In this document: piece after piece, positions 1 through 7,949 of the stretch
Position numbering within the stretch: the first letter of the stretch is position 1
How the letters are laid out: each line of letters starts with the position of its first letter
Assembly (NCBI RefSeq): GCF_017310015.1
Contig: NZ_CP022297.1
Span: 1,054,001-1,118,000, forward strand
Source: Marinobacterium iners
GTDB taxonomy: Bacteria; Pseudomonadota; Gammaproteobacteria; Pseudomonadales; Balneatricaceae
DNA: 64,000 nucleotides
Reading direction: 5' to 3'
The notes under the pieces: generated by a model
The model's database searches: none
Told to the model about the DNA's origin: nothing
The model's input: the letters and a program-made list of their open reading frames with translations, nothing else
Program-made: the position numbers and the translations under genes

Positions 1-278
1 TTTTGCGCAGTTTTCTGTATGACCATCCTGTGTTCAATTTGGATTCGATTGCAGCTCAGAAGGAGTTGTGGTCACTGCAGGGCAAGCAGAACACCTGGTT
101 TTGCGGCGCCTACTTTGGTTATGGCTTTCATGAGGATGGGTTGCAGTCCGGTTTGGCTGTAGCTGAGCAGCTCGGTGGCACAAAACGCCCCTGGACGCTG
201 GATGATCCCAACAGCCGCATTCATGTGCAGGCGCCCGAAAAGCCACGCGTTGTCTGGTTGCATGGAGCCGTGGCATGA
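1..278 (+). CDS. FAD-dependent amine oxidase-like protein (COG2907), C-terminal part
   Basis: This is the last 92 or so codons of a gene that begins left of the window; the reading frame is open to the edge. The tail (WFCGAYFGYGFHEDGLQSG, then a Gly-Gly segment) matches the FAD-binding end of the COG2907 predicted NAD/FAD-binding proteins, which belong to the amine-oxidase/desaturase flavoprotein superfamily. The stop overlaps the start of the DUF1365 gene in an ATGA, so the two are probably translationally coupled. In other proteobacteria this protein travels with DUF1365 and a Cfa-like methyltransferase, and it has been linked to fatty-acid modification. The exact reaction cannot be read from this fragment. 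Confidence 0.8.
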   Translation, partial: LRSFLYDHPVFNLDSIAAQKELWSLQGKQNTWFCGAYFGYGFHEDGLQSGLAVAEQLGGTKRPWTLDDPNSRIHVQAPEKPRVVWLHGAVA

Positions 279-1060
279 CACAGTCCTGCCTCTACGCCGG
301 CCAGGTGATGCACCACCGGATGAAGCCGAAAAAGCACCGCTTCATTTACCGTGTCACCTCAATGTTGATCGATCTGGATGAGCTGGATCAGCTTGGCCGC
401 ACACTCAAGTGGTTTTCCCGTAACCGTTTCAACCTGTTCTCATTCCATGATCGTGATCACGGTGATGGCAGTGATCAACCGCTGGTTGAGCAGGTCAGGT
501 CCATTCTGAGTGCAAGTGGCATCAATATCGGTCAAGGCTCGATTCGTCTGCTGTGCTACCCGCGACTGCTGGGCTATGTGTTCAATCCCTTGAGCGTCTT
601 CTACTGCCATGACGAGTCCGGCCAGTTGCGTGCGATCCTGTACGAGGTGAGCAACACGTTCAATCAGAAACACAATTACCTGATCCCGGTAGACCATGCG
701 GCGTCGGATCAGATTCGTCAGTCCTGTGACAAGGATTTCTACGTGTCTCCGTTCATCAGTATGGCAACCCGCTATCACTTTCGCATGCAGCCGCCCGGCA
801 GCCGGATTGCGGTATGCATACGTCAAACCGACAGCGAGAGTGCCGTACTGCACGCGACCTTCACCGGGCAGCGCCGCGAACTGAGTGATCAGGCTCTGCT
901 GAGAACCTTTTTCAGCCACCCGTTGATGACGCTTAAGGTGATTGCCGGCATTCACTGGGAGGCGCTACTGATTTGGCGCAAGAAAGTTCCTTTGCAGCCG
1001 CGTCCGACACCGCCGGCACATCGCACCACACTGGTCAGTCAGACAGGGGAGCAACACTGA
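275..1060 (+). CDS. DUF1365 domain-containing protein
   Basis: A 261-residue protein of the DUF1365 family, full length. Recognisable are the N-terminal block with HHRMKPKKHRFIYRV (residues about 10-24), the central LLCYPRLLGYVFNPLSVFYCHD and the later FYVSPF segment, all typical of the family. The biochemical role is unknown. The family almost always sits beside a cyclopropane-fatty-acid-synthase-like methyltransferase and a COG2907 flavoprotein, as here, so a role in membrane fatty-acid modification is inferred from context. The ATG overlaps the preceding stop by 4 nt, and the stop overlaps the next start by 1 nt (TGATG). No signal peptide or membrane segment is evident. Confidence 0.9.
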   Translation: MTQSCLYAGQVMHHRMKPKKHRFIYRVTSMLIDLDELDQLGRTLKWFSRNRFNLFSFHDRDHGDGSDQPLVEQVRSILSASGINIGQGSIRLLCYPRLLGYVFNPLSVFYCHDESGQLRAILYEVSNTFNQKHNYLIPVDHAASDQIRQSCDKDFYVSPFISMATRYHFRMQPPGSRIAVCIRQTDSESAVLHATFTGQRRELSDQALLRTFFSHPLMTLKVIAGIHWEALLIWRKKVPLQPRPTPPAHRTTLVSQTGEQH

Positions 1061-2307
1061 TGAAGCATTCACCTACACCCAGTCTCAGTACACAGAACTC
1101 CCTGCCGCGCACCGGCTGGCTCAATCGCTGGTGCCTGCAGGTGCTGCTGGATCATCTGCCTCGGATCGAGTTCGGCACTCTGGATCTACAGTTGCCGTCG
1201 GGTCAGCTGCTGCAGTTTGGTCAGGCCCGAGAAGGTGAGCCGCGTGCAGAAATCCGCCTGCATCATTACCGTGCCCTGCGACGCCTACTGCGTGGTGGCG
1301 CTATAGGCTGGGCCGAGGGGTACATGGAGGGTGACTGGGACAGCCCGGATCTTGAGTCGCTGCTGCGCTGGGCGCTGGGTAATGAAAGTGCGATGCAGAA
1401 CCTGATTCGAGGCAATCCGTTGCTGCGCATGTTCAACCGCCTGCGTCATCTGCGCCGTGCCAATACCCGCAAGGGCAGTCGACGCAATATTGCCTATCAC
1501 TATGACCTGGGCAACGACTTCTATCGGCTTTGGCTGGATCGCAGCATGACCTATTCCGCAGCCCTGTATGAAGATGTGGATGCGCAGGGGCAGGAAGCAC
1601 TGTACCGGGCACAGCTTGCAAAATATCGGCGCATCGCCGAGATGCTAGAGCTGCAGCCCGGACAGCGGGTGCTTGAGATCGGTTGCGGCTGGGGTGGTTT
1701 TGCCGAATTGGCGGCGCAAGAATACGGCGTCGAAGTGCACGGGATTACCCTGTCCACCGAGCAGCTGATCTATGCCCGTGAGCGGATCGAGAAGGCCGGG
1801 CTGAATGAGCAGTGCCGCTTTACCCTGACCGATTATCGCGATGTGGATGAAACCTACGATCATATTGTCTCGATCGAAATGTTCGAGGCGGTGGGTGAAG
1901 AGCACTGGCCGGTCTACTTTAACCAGCTCAAGCGTTGCCTCAGACCCGGTGGTCGGGCAGTACTGCAGATCATCAGTATTGAAGATCAGCGCTTTGAGCG
2001 CTATCGCAACAGTGCCGAGTTTATTCAGACCTATATATTCCCGGGCGGTATGCTGCCGGGCCCGCAACGACTGCGGCGTGAAATTGCGGATGGTGGGCTG
2101 CAGCTGCAGCAGGAGCATACCTTTGCCCTGGGCTATGCCCGTACCCTGCGGGAATGGCACCACAGCTTTATCGAACAATGGCCAAGGGTTCAGGCGCAGG
2201 GGTTTGATGAGCGCTTCCGTCGCATGTGGGTCTATTATCTGGCCTACTGCGAGGCAGGCTTTCGCCACGGCAGTATTGATGTAGGCCTCTATCAGCTGAG
2301 CCACTGA
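1060..2307 (+). CDS. Cyclopropane-fatty-acyl-phospholipid synthase family methyltransferase
   Basis: A SAM-dependent methyltransferase of the Cfa family, expected to modify unsaturated acyl chains of membrane phospholipids. From the ATG at 1060 the protein has 415 residues; this start follows an AGGGGAG ribosome site and overlaps the DUF1365 stop by one base, so it is preferred to an upstream in-frame start at 973. Visible motifs are the substrate-side NIAYHYDLGNDFYRLWLD, the SAM-binding VLEIGCGWGG and the SIEMFEAVGEEHW block. The last of these carries the acidic residue that helps bind bicarbonate in true Cfa enzymes. Within this gene set relatives include enzymes that methylate rather than cyclopropanate the double bond, so the product may be a methylated or furan-type fatty acid and not a cyclopropane. 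Confidence 0.9.
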   Translation: MKHSPTPSLSTQNSLPRTGWLNRWCLQVLLDHLPRIEFGTLDLQLPSGQLLQFGQAREGEPRAEIRLHHYRALRRLLRGGAIGWAEGYMEGDWDSPDLESLLRWALGNESAMQNLIRGNPLLRMFNRLRHLRRANTRKGSRRNIAYHYDLGNDFYRLWLDRSMTYSAALYEDVDAQGQEALYRAQLAKYRRIAEMLELQPGQRVLEIGCGWGGFAELAAQEYGVEVHGITLSTEQLIYARERIEKAGLNEQCRFTLTDYRDVDETYDHIVSIEMFEAVGEEHWPVYFNQLKRCLRPGGRAVLQIISIEDQRFERYRNSAEFIQTYIFPGGMLPGPQRLRREIADGGLQLQQEHTFALGYARTLREWHHSFIEQWPRVQAQGFDERFRRMWVYYLAYCEAGFRHGSIDVGLYQLSH

Positions 2308-2308
2308 T

Positions 2309-3613
2309 ATGAAAGCTGCCAGGCTTGGCTCTCAACAGCTGTTTACCTATGCGTTGCCTGCACTGCCGCTGGCGGTTCCAACGGTTGGTCTATATGTTCT
2401 TTTGCCAACCTGGTATGTGGAGCAGGGCGGTCTGGCGCTTTGGCTGGTCGGGCTCATTCTGATGCTGGCCCGGGCCAGCGATCTGATCACTGACCCGCTG
2501 ATCGGCTATTGGCTGGATCGAGGTAGGCCGGTGCGCTATCGACAGTTCATACTGGCTGGAGCGGTTCTGTGTCTGCCGGGGCTGGCGCTGCTTGTGCTGC
2601 CGCCTGCAGGCCATGCAGTGCTTTCTCTGCTGCTGGGGTCAACACTGCTCTATCTGGGCTGGACTCTGGTGCAGGTGCCTTACTTGAGCTGGCTGGCGGC
2701 TCTTAGCCCCGAGTCGTACCAGCGGGCTCGCGCTGCCAGCCTGCGTGAGGGCTTTGGTTTGATCGGTCTGTTGCTGTCGGCGGTTCTGCCGGCGGCCGGT
2801 TTAATGCTTGCGCTCAGTACACAGCAGGTCCTTTGGCTGATTGCCGGCTTTACGCTCTTGCCCGGTGCCTGGGCGCTGTGGCGTCTTTTGCATTGTCTTG
2901 AGTTGCCGGCGCAGGAGATGTCGAACCGTTCCGGTTCCGACTGGAAAAGCCTCTGGCGCAATCGTACCGCTCGAATGCTGCTGCAAAGCTGGTTCTGGAA
3001 CGGCATTGCCAACGGCGTACCGGCGGTGCTGTTTCCGCTCTATGTTACGCGCACTCTGGCGGGCAGTGAGGCTGACCGAGGCTTGCTGATTCTGGTGTAT
3101 TTCGGTGCAGCGGTGCTGTCGTTGCCACTGTGGCTGGGTCTCAGTCGCCTGTTCGACAAGGCCGACCTGTGGCGCGGTGCCATGCTGTTTGCCATCTGTG
3201 CCTTCCTGCCTGCAAGCTGGCTGGGTGCCGGCGATCTGTACTGGTTCATGCTGGTTTGTGTCCTGACAGGACTGGCGCTGGGAGCCGATTTGGCGCTGCC
3301 CCATGCGCTACAGGCCGAGGTCTGTGACTGGGACCGTTTCCGGTATCGGCGTCAGCGCAGAGGGCTGCTGTTTGCGTGCTGGAACGGCGCCAACAAACTG
3401 GCATTGGCACTGGCCGCCCTGATCGGGTTTGGTCTGCTCAATCTGGCTGATGGATTTGTACCCGAATACTCGGATGTGCTGTTGGCGATTTTGTATGCCG
3501 GCATTCCCTGTGTGATGAAATTGATAGCTATCTGGCGATTGCGACACTACCCGCTGAGAACACGACTGCATGCACGACTGATGCAGCGCATTCAGCTGTC
3601 ATTGCCGAAATGA
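2309..3613 (+). CDS. MFS transporter, GPH (sugar-cation symporter-like) family
   Basis: A polytopic inner-membrane protein of 434 residues with about 12 hydrophobic segments. The motif RASDLITDPLIGYWLDRGRPVRYRQ lies after the second helix and is the characteristic loop of the glycoside-pentoside-hexuronide (MelB-like) transporters; a second hallmark is the loop WDRFRYRRQRRG near residue 345. The substrate is not predictable, because lipid-modification clusters carry this transporter without any sugar genes nearby. It begins one base after the methyltransferase stop, so it is part of the same operon. A role in moving lipids or in feeding the pathway is only an inference from context. Confidence 0.85.
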   Translation: MKAARLGSQQLFTYALPALPLAVPTVGLYVLLPTWYVEQGGLALWLVGLILMLARASDLITDPLIGYWLDRGRPVRYRQFILAGAVLCLPGLALLVLPPAGHAVLSLLLGSTLLYLGWTLVQVPYLSWLAALSPESYQRARAASLREGFGLIGLLLSAVLPAAGLMLALSTQQVLWLIAGFTLLPGAWALWRLLHCLELPAQEMSNRSGSDWKSLWRNRTARMLLQSWFWNGIANGVPAVLFPLYVTRTLAGSEADRGLLILVYFGAAVLSLPLWLGLSRLFDKADLWRGAMLFAICAFLPASWLGAGDLYWFMLVCVLTGLALGADLALPHALQAEVCDWDRFRYRRQRRGLLFACWNGANKLALALAALIGFGLLNLADGFVPEYSDVLLAILYAGIPCVMKLIAIWRLRHYPLRTRLHARLMQRIQLSLPK

Positions 3614-3646
3614 TCTGTACATCATTACTGCACGTAATCCAGTACA

Positions 3647-3666
3647 TGTCGTATCGGTGTACGACA
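3647..3666. repeat. Inverted repeat between MFS gene and DUF3833 gene
   Basis: A perfect 7-bp inverted repeat, TGTCGTA and TACGACA, separated by 6 bases, in the 67-bp gap. It ends 4 bases before the AAAGGAGA ribosome site of the DUF3833 gene. It could be an operator or an RNA stem that modulates read-through; no U-run follows, so it is not a standard terminator. Just upstream, TGATCT at 3611-3616 followed after 18 bases by TAATCC resembles, loosely and from memory, promoters of ECF11-type sigma factors. Confidence 0.35.
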
Positions 3667-3680
3667 CAAAGGAGACCGCC

Positions 3681-4238
3681 ATGCGGATATTCGCTTTTCT
3701 GCTCGTGTTGACCACTGTTTTGATAACCGGATGTTCACCCATGAATACTGACCGATTAAGCCAGCAGGGACCTACCCTCAAGATCGAAGAGTTCTTCGAT
3801 GGCAAGGTGTACGCTTGGGGCATTTTTGAAGACCGTTTTGGCAACCTGAGACGCCAGTTTCAGGTAGAGATTGATGGTGACTGGAATGGGCAGCGGCTGG
3901 TGCTGGACGAGAAGTTTCTGTACAGCGATGGTGAGCGCGACACCCGAGTCTGGACCATTGTGCCCAAAGGCGAGGGTGAGTACGAAGGCCGTGCAGGGGA
4001 TATTATCGGGACGGCTCAGGGCTACAGTGAGGGTAATCGCCTCAACTGGCGCTATCGCATGGAACTGAAAGTGGGTGATGGCAGCTGGAAGGTCAGTTTC
4101 GATGACTGGATGTATCTGCAGCCCGGCAACGTGCTCGTTAACCGGGCCGGTGTGAACAAGTGGGGCGTTCAGCTCGGAGTGGTTACCCTGTTTTTCATGC
4201 GCTCCGAGCAACTGAAGGAAGCACCTTTCGCCCTCTGA
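3681..4238 (+). CDS. DUF3833 domain-containing lipoprotein
   Basis: A 185-residue protein of the DUF3833 family. The chosen ATG at 3681 sits behind a strong AAAGGAGA ribosome site and gives a typical lipoprotein signal, a short hydrophobic stretch ending in LITGC with the lipidated cysteine at residue 18; a start 24 bases upstream would lengthen it needlessly. The mature part is predicted mostly beta (KVYAWGIFEDRFGNLRRQF, then DGDWNGQRLVLDEKF), possibly a lipocalin-like barrel. It is the last gene of the lipid cluster and converges on pyrC with a 17-bp gap. Function is unknown; an envelope lipid-handling role fits the neighbours. Confidence 0.85.
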   Translation: MRIFAFLLVLTTVLITGCSPMNTDRLSQQGPTLKIEEFFDGKVYAWGIFEDRFGNLRRQFQVEIDGDWNGQRLVLDEKFLYSDGERDTRVWTIVPKGEGEYEGRAGDIIGTAQGYSEGNRLNWRYRMELKVGDGSWKVSFDDWMYLQPGNVLVNRAGVNKWGVQLGVVTLFFMRSEQLKEAPFAL

Positions 4239-4255
4239 GTGTTCGGGTTTGAAAC

Positions 4256-5293
4256 TTAACGTTCCAGTTTCCAGCGCAGGGTTTCGCCGGCGCGCAGTGG
4301 CACGATGGTCTCCTGGCCGAACGGCATCTCGGTGGGAGCCTGCCATGGCTGTTTCACAAGCGTGATGCTGTCAGTGTTGCGTGGCAAACCGTAGAAGTCT
4401 GCCCCGTAGTGGCTGGCAAACCCTTCGAGCTTGTCGAGTACGCCCAGGTCTTCGAATATTTCGGCATAGAGCTCAATGGCTGCATAGGCGCTGTAGCAGC
4501 CGGCGCAGCCGCAGGCGTTTTCCTTGGCGCCCCTGGCGTGAGGTGCCGAGTCGGTGCCGAGGAAAAACTTGTGGCTGCCGCTGACAACCGCGTCCTGAAG
4601 GGCCTGTTGGTGCACGTTGCGCTTAAGGATCGGCAGACAAAACAGGTGAGGGCGGATACCGCCTACCAGCATATGGTTGCGGTTATAGGCCAAGTGTTGA
4701 ACGGTAATGGTCGCACCCACGTTATCGCCGTGGGCGTTCACAAATTCTGCAGCGTCACGGGTGGTGATATGTTCAACCACCAGTTTCATGGCCGGATGGC
4801 GACCTGCCAAAGGTGTCAGGATCTCGTCCAGAAACTGCTTTTCACGGTCGAAGATATCCACATGGTTGTGGGTGACTTCGCCATGTACCAGCAATGGCAT
4901 GCCGGCTTCGGCCAGCGCAGCGCAGATATCGTCCAGCTTGCCCAGATCTGTCACGCCTGAATCCGAGTTGGTTGTGGCACCGGCAGGGTAGAGCTTGACT
5001 GCGGCAACTCGTCCGCTGGCCTTGGCCTCGGCAATCATTTCCGGGCTTGTGTTGTCAGTCAGATACAGGGTCATCAAGGGATTGAAGCCGCTGCCCTCGG
5101 GGGCCTGAGCCAGAATGCGTTCACGGTATGCCAGTGCCTGCGCAGCATCGGTTACCGGTGGACGCAGATTGGGCATTACAATGGCACGTCCCATCTGACG
5201 AGCAGTGGCGGGCACAACATGCTGCAGCACCTCACCATCACGCAGATGCAGGTGCCAGTCATCGGGACGGGTAATTGTCAGGCGTTCAGTCAT
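4256..5293 (-). CDS. pyrC: Dihydroorotase
   Basis: Class II dihydroorotase, the zinc enzyme that cyclises carbamoyl aspartate to dihydroorotate in pyrimidine synthesis. From the ATG at 5293 it has 345 residues, close to the E. coli enzyme, starting MTERLTITRPDDWHLHLRDG with metal ligands His14 and His16. The lysine expected to be carbamylated is Lys100 in AAVKLYP, and the catalytic aspartate lies in LGTDSAPH near residue 249. A longer frame upstream lacks homology, so the internal ATG was chosen. It is a single-gene unit facing away from sdhE. Confidence 0.96.
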   Translation of the reverse strand: MTERLTITRPDDWHLHLRDGEVLQHVVPATARQMGRAIVMPNLRPPVTDAAQALAYRERILAQAPEGSGFNPLMTLYLTDNTSPEMIAEAKASGRVAAVKLYPAGATTNSDSGVTDLGKLDDICAALAEAGMPLLVHGEVTHNHVDIFDREKQFLDEILTPLAGRHPAMKLVVEHITTRDAAEFVNAHGDNVGATITVQHLAYNRNHMLVGGIRPHLFCLPILKRNVHQQALQDAVVSGSHKFFLGTDSAPHARGAKENACGCAGCYSAYAAIELYAEIFEDLGVLDKLEGFASHYGADFYGLPRNTDSITLVKQPWQAPTEMPFGQETIVPLRAGETLRWKLER

Positions 5294-5391
5294 GGGGTTA
5301 TCCGGTGGCTGGTGAAAAAGCGTCAGTATACCGGAATGAGTACCTGTTTCGCACCGCAAGTGGAGCTGCAGCGCGTTTCGAGGTTTAATAG

Positions 5392-5408
5392 CGGCATGTT
5401 ACATGCCG
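5392..5408. repeat. Inverted repeat in pyrC-sdhE intergenic region
   Basis: A perfect 7-bp inverted repeat, CGGCATG-tta-CATGCCG, ends 17 bases upstream of the sdhE start in the 132-bp divergent region between pyrC and sdhE. It could be an operator or a short RNA hairpin in the sdhE leader. No regulator can be assigned. Confidence 0.3.
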
Positions 5409-5425
5409 ACAGGGTTGGTGGATCA

Positions 5426-5680
5426 ATGTTTACAGAAGATGATGTACGCCGGTTGACCTGGCAATGCCGCCGGGGAATGCTGGAGTTGGATGTGCTGTTT
5501 GTACCTTTCATGCAGGAGGCGTTCAGAGATCTGGCGTTTGAAGATCAGCAGCGTTTTGTTAAGCTGCTGGATTGCGAGGACCAGGATCTGTTTGTCTGGT
5601 TCATGCAGCGAGAGGAGCCTCAGGATGAGGACTTGAAACGTATCATAAGGATCATGCTTGAGCGGGTTCAGCCGGCTTGA
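5426..5680 (+). CDS. sdhE: FAD assembly factor SdhE (succinate dehydrogenase flavinylation)
   Basis: An 84-residue protein of the SdhE/YgfY (Sdh5) family, which helps attach FAD covalently to the SdhA flavoprotein. The conserved surface motif RGMLELD (residues 16-22, containing the RGxxE signature) and the later FVKLLDCEDQDLFVWFM are diagnostic. The ATG at 5426 was chosen because it gives the family length; the same frame is open much further upstream without homology. It overlaps the following ygfX gene by 23 bases, the same pairing as in E. coli. Confidence 0.92.
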   Translation: MFTEDDVRRLTWQCRRGMLELDVLFVPFMQEAFRDLAFEDQQRFVKLLDCEDQDLFVWFMQREEPQDEDLKRIIRIMLERVQPA

Positions 5681-6125
5681 ATTACAGCTGAAGCAGGGTA
5701 TCAGGCTGCGCGTGCTCTGTCTGGTCTTGTTAGGTGCAGCAGAGTCGGCGGTATGGCTGATGTTGCCGGATTTGGGCCTGCGGCTTCTGTCCATGCTGGT
5801 ATTGTTGGTTGTCATGCCGCTGTTGTGTTGGCCATTGTTGTATCCGCACGCTGATGATGCGGTAGATCAGCTCATATGGGAGCCGGATCTGGGTTCCATG
5901 CAGCTTTTGACTCTATCGGGTGGCTGGTGCCAGGTGGAACGGCTTTACTTCAGCTGCTCTGTGCCGGGGCTGATTCAGGTGCTCAAGTTGCAACGTGCGG
6001 ATCGGGCGCGGCCAACCTGGCTGATCATTACACCGGAGCAGGTCAGCCGCACGGATGTGCGGCGTCTGCATGTCGTGCTCAGATGGGCGCCTCCACTCGG
6101 GTCGCATCAGGCCACTGAAAGTTAG
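5658..6125 (+). CDS. ygfX: YgfX (CptA) family membrane protein
   Basis: A 155-residue protein with two adjacent hydrophobic segments (roughly residues 17-60) followed by a soluble domain, matching the YgfX family that follows sdhE in many gammaproteobacteria. The proposed start is a TTG inside sdhE; the N-terminus SRLELQLKQGIRLR before the first helix fits the family. E. coli YgfX has been described as a toxin acting on MreB and FtsZ and also as a partner of SdhE; which role applies here is unknown. Its end overlaps the end of the convergent nadB gene by 47 bp. Confidence 0.75.
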   Translation: MSGFSRLELQLKQGIRLRVLCLVLLGAAESAVWLMLPDLGLRLLSMLVLLVVMPLLCWPLLYPHADDAVDQLIWEPDLGSMQLLTLSGGWCQVERLYFSCSVPGLIQVLKLQRADRARPTWLIITPEQVSRTDVRRLHVVLRWAPPLGSHQATES

Positions 6126-7716
6126 CCGGAGCGAGTACAGTGTCACTGCGCTCTGCTGCGGGTGCAGGGTAGTCCAGTGTATAATGCAGACCTCGACTCT
6201 CCTTGCGGCTGATGGCGCTGCGGATGATCAGCTCGGCAACAGTGGCCAGGTTGCGCAGTTCAATCAGATCCGAGCTGACTCGGTAGTTGCTGTAGTACTC
6301 GCTGATCTCCTGCAGCAGCAGCTCGATTCGGTGCTGTGCCCTTGCCAAGCGTTTGTCTGTTCGTACGATGCCTACGTAGTCCCACATGAAACGGCGCAGC
6401 TCATCCCAGTTGTGAGAGATGATGACATCCTCATCCGAATCGGTGACCAGTGACTCATCCCAACCCGGAATCTCGGGGCGCTCCGCCTGGGCTGTTGTTG
6501 TATCCTGTGAAATTGCGCGTGCAGCCGCTCGACCAGAGACTATGCATTCCAGCAGTGAGTTGGATGCCAGTCGGTTGGCACCGTGCAGGCCCGTGAAAGC
6601 GGTTTCGCCGATGGCGTAGAGTCCTGCCAGATCGGTCTTGCCATCTGCTCCCGTGACGATACCGCCGCAGGTATAGTGGGCCGCCGGCACCACCGGAATC
6701 GGATCACGGGTGATATCGATCCCCAGTTCCAGGCAACGTTGGTGGATGGTGGGGAAATGTTCGCGAATGAAGTCGGCTGGCCGGTGGCTGATATCCAGAT
6801 AAACACAATCGCAGCCAAGGCGCTTCATTTCGTGGTCGATGGCGCGGGCCACAATGTCGCGGGGTGCCAGTTCGGCACGCTCATCAAAATGGTGCATGAA
6901 ACGAGAACCGTCCGGCAGCAGCAGTTTGCCGCCTTCGCCACGCACCGCTTCGCTGATCAGAAACGACTTGGCCTGGGGGTGATACAGGCAGGTGGGGTGA
7001 AACTGGTTGAACTCCATATTGGCGATGCGGCAGCCTGCACGCCAGGCCATGGCGATGCCGTCGCCGGTAGAGCCGTCACTGTTGCTGGTATAGAGATAGG
7101 CCTTGGCGGCTCCGCCGGTTGCCAGTACCACCTGTGGCGCCCGAAAGGCGCGGATATGTCCGCTGCGGATATCCAGTACATAGGCTCCGATACAGCGGTT
7201 GTGCGGCAGCTTCAGTTTGCGCCGCGTAATCAGATCAATCGCAACGTGGCGGTCCAGCAGGGTGATGTTGGTCGCCTTCTGCGCCCGTGCCAGCAAGGTT
7301 TCATGGACGGCGCGACCGGTGGCGTCGGTGGCGTGGATAATGCGACGATGGGAGTGACCCCCTTCCTTGGTGAGATGGTAGTGGTCGCCCTCGCGGGTGA
7401 AAGGCACCCCCTGATCGATCAGCCAGCGGATGCTTTCCGGGCCTTCTTCCACCATTCGAGCAACTGCATCGGGGCGGCTAAGATCGGCACCGGCGGTCAA
7501 CGTATCGCGAATGTGCTCTTCAAGGCTGTCGCCCTCTTCCAGCACAGCGGCGATGCCGCCCTGGGCCAGCCAGGTAGAGCCGCTCTCGAAACTGCCCTTG
7601 CTGAGCAGGGCAATCTTCAGGTGCTCCGGCAACTGCAGTGCCAGTGTCAGGCCTGCAGCACCACTGCCGATGATCAATACATCGAAGTCCCGAGGGGGGC
7701 TCTGTGTTGTACTCAT
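6079..7716 (-). CDS. nadB: L-aspartate oxidase
   Basis: A 545-residue flavoprotein that oxidises L-aspartate to iminoaspartate, the first step of de novo NAD synthesis. It opens with the FAD-binding Rossmann motif IIGSGAAGLTLAL (residues 15-27) and carries ASNSLLECIVSGRAAA near residue 390, typical of NadB rather than SdhA. The length matches the family (E. coli 540). It is divergent from rpoE, as in E. coli and Pseudomonas. A possible promoter lies at 7746-7774. The partner NadA is not in the window. Confidence 0.95.
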   Translation of the reverse strand: MSTTQSPPRDFDVLIIGSGAAGLTLALQLPEHLKIALLSKGSFESGSTWLAQGGIAAVLEEGDSLEEHIRDTLTAGADLSRPDAVARMVEEGPESIRWLIDQGVPFTREGDHYHLTKEGGHSHRRIIHATDATGRAVHETLLARAQKATNITLLDRHVAIDLITRRKLKLPHNRCIGAYVLDIRSGHIRAFRAPQVVLATGGAAKAYLYTSNSDGSTGDGIAMAWRAGCRIANMEFNQFHPTCLYHPQAKSFLISEAVRGEGGKLLLPDGSRFMHHFDERAELAPRDIVARAIDHEMKRLGCDCVYLDISHRPADFIREHFPTIHQRCLELGIDITRDPIPVVPAAHYTCGGIVTGADGKTDLAGLYAIGETAFTGLHGANRLASNSLLECIVSGRAAARAISQDTTTAQAERPEIPGWDESLVTDSDEDVIISHNWDELRRFMWDYVGIVRTDKRLARAQHRIELLLQEISEYYSNYRVSSDLIELRNLATVAELIIRSAISRKESRGLHYTLDYPAPAAERSDTVLAPANFQWPDATRVEAPI

Positions 7717-7745
7717 ATTCAGATTCCGTACCTGTAGGGCAAACT

Positions 7746-7774
7746 ATTATGCGGTCTTGTACAGACAAGTGTAA
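7746..7774 (-). promoter_or_regulatory. Candidate sigma-70 promoter of nadB
   Basis: On the minus strand TTACAC (7774-7769) and CATAAT (7751-7746) are separated by 17 bases, matching 4/6 and 5/6 of the consensus. The spacer holds the small palindrome CTTGT-acag-ACAAG (7756-7769), a possible operator for an unidentified NAD-responsive regulator. Identified by eye only. Confidence 0.45.
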
Positions 7775-7800
7775 GGTTGCCGCAAATTTAAATTGTGTTG

Positions 7801-7827
7801 GAACTTCATCCCCGATTCAGGTTCATA
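7801..7827 (+). promoter_or_regulatory. Candidate sigma-E autoregulatory promoter of rpoE
   Basis: GAACTT at 7801-7806 (preceded by two G's), a 16-base spacer, then TCATA at 7823-7827. The -35 element is identical to the sigma-E/AlgU consensus and the spacing is right; the -10 is a near match to TCTGA. It would start an mRNA near 7834, about 115 bases before the rpoE start. Autoregulation from such a promoter is the rule in relatives. Confidence 0.6.
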
Positions 7828-7949
7828 CCAGTTGCGAGCCTGCTCAAGACATGAGGTTGCAATGCATCAGGTCATCCATACATACTTTATTGAATCATGA
7901 TCTCCTCGCATCTGCAGGAAAAACAGTCACAGTGACTTAAGGATACCGA

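Noticed and set aside
973..1059. Upstream in-frame start of the Cfa-like methyltransferase
   Set aside because: It would overlap DUF1365 by 88 bases and lacks a ribosome site, whereas 1060 has AGGGGAG and a TGATG overlap.
4409..4960. Plus-strand ORF of 183 codons opposite pyrC
   Set aside because: It lies wholly antisense to a certain pyrC, has no recognisable domain, and its composition mirrors the codons of the real gene.
6583..7737. 384-codon plus-strand ORF opposite nadB
   Set aside because: Antisense shadow of a full-length conserved gene; no similarity and no ribosome site.
7704..7940. 78-codon plus-strand ORF in the nadB-rpoE gap
   Set aside because: It overlaps both the nadB start and the candidate rpoE promoter, and has no ribosome site or similarity.
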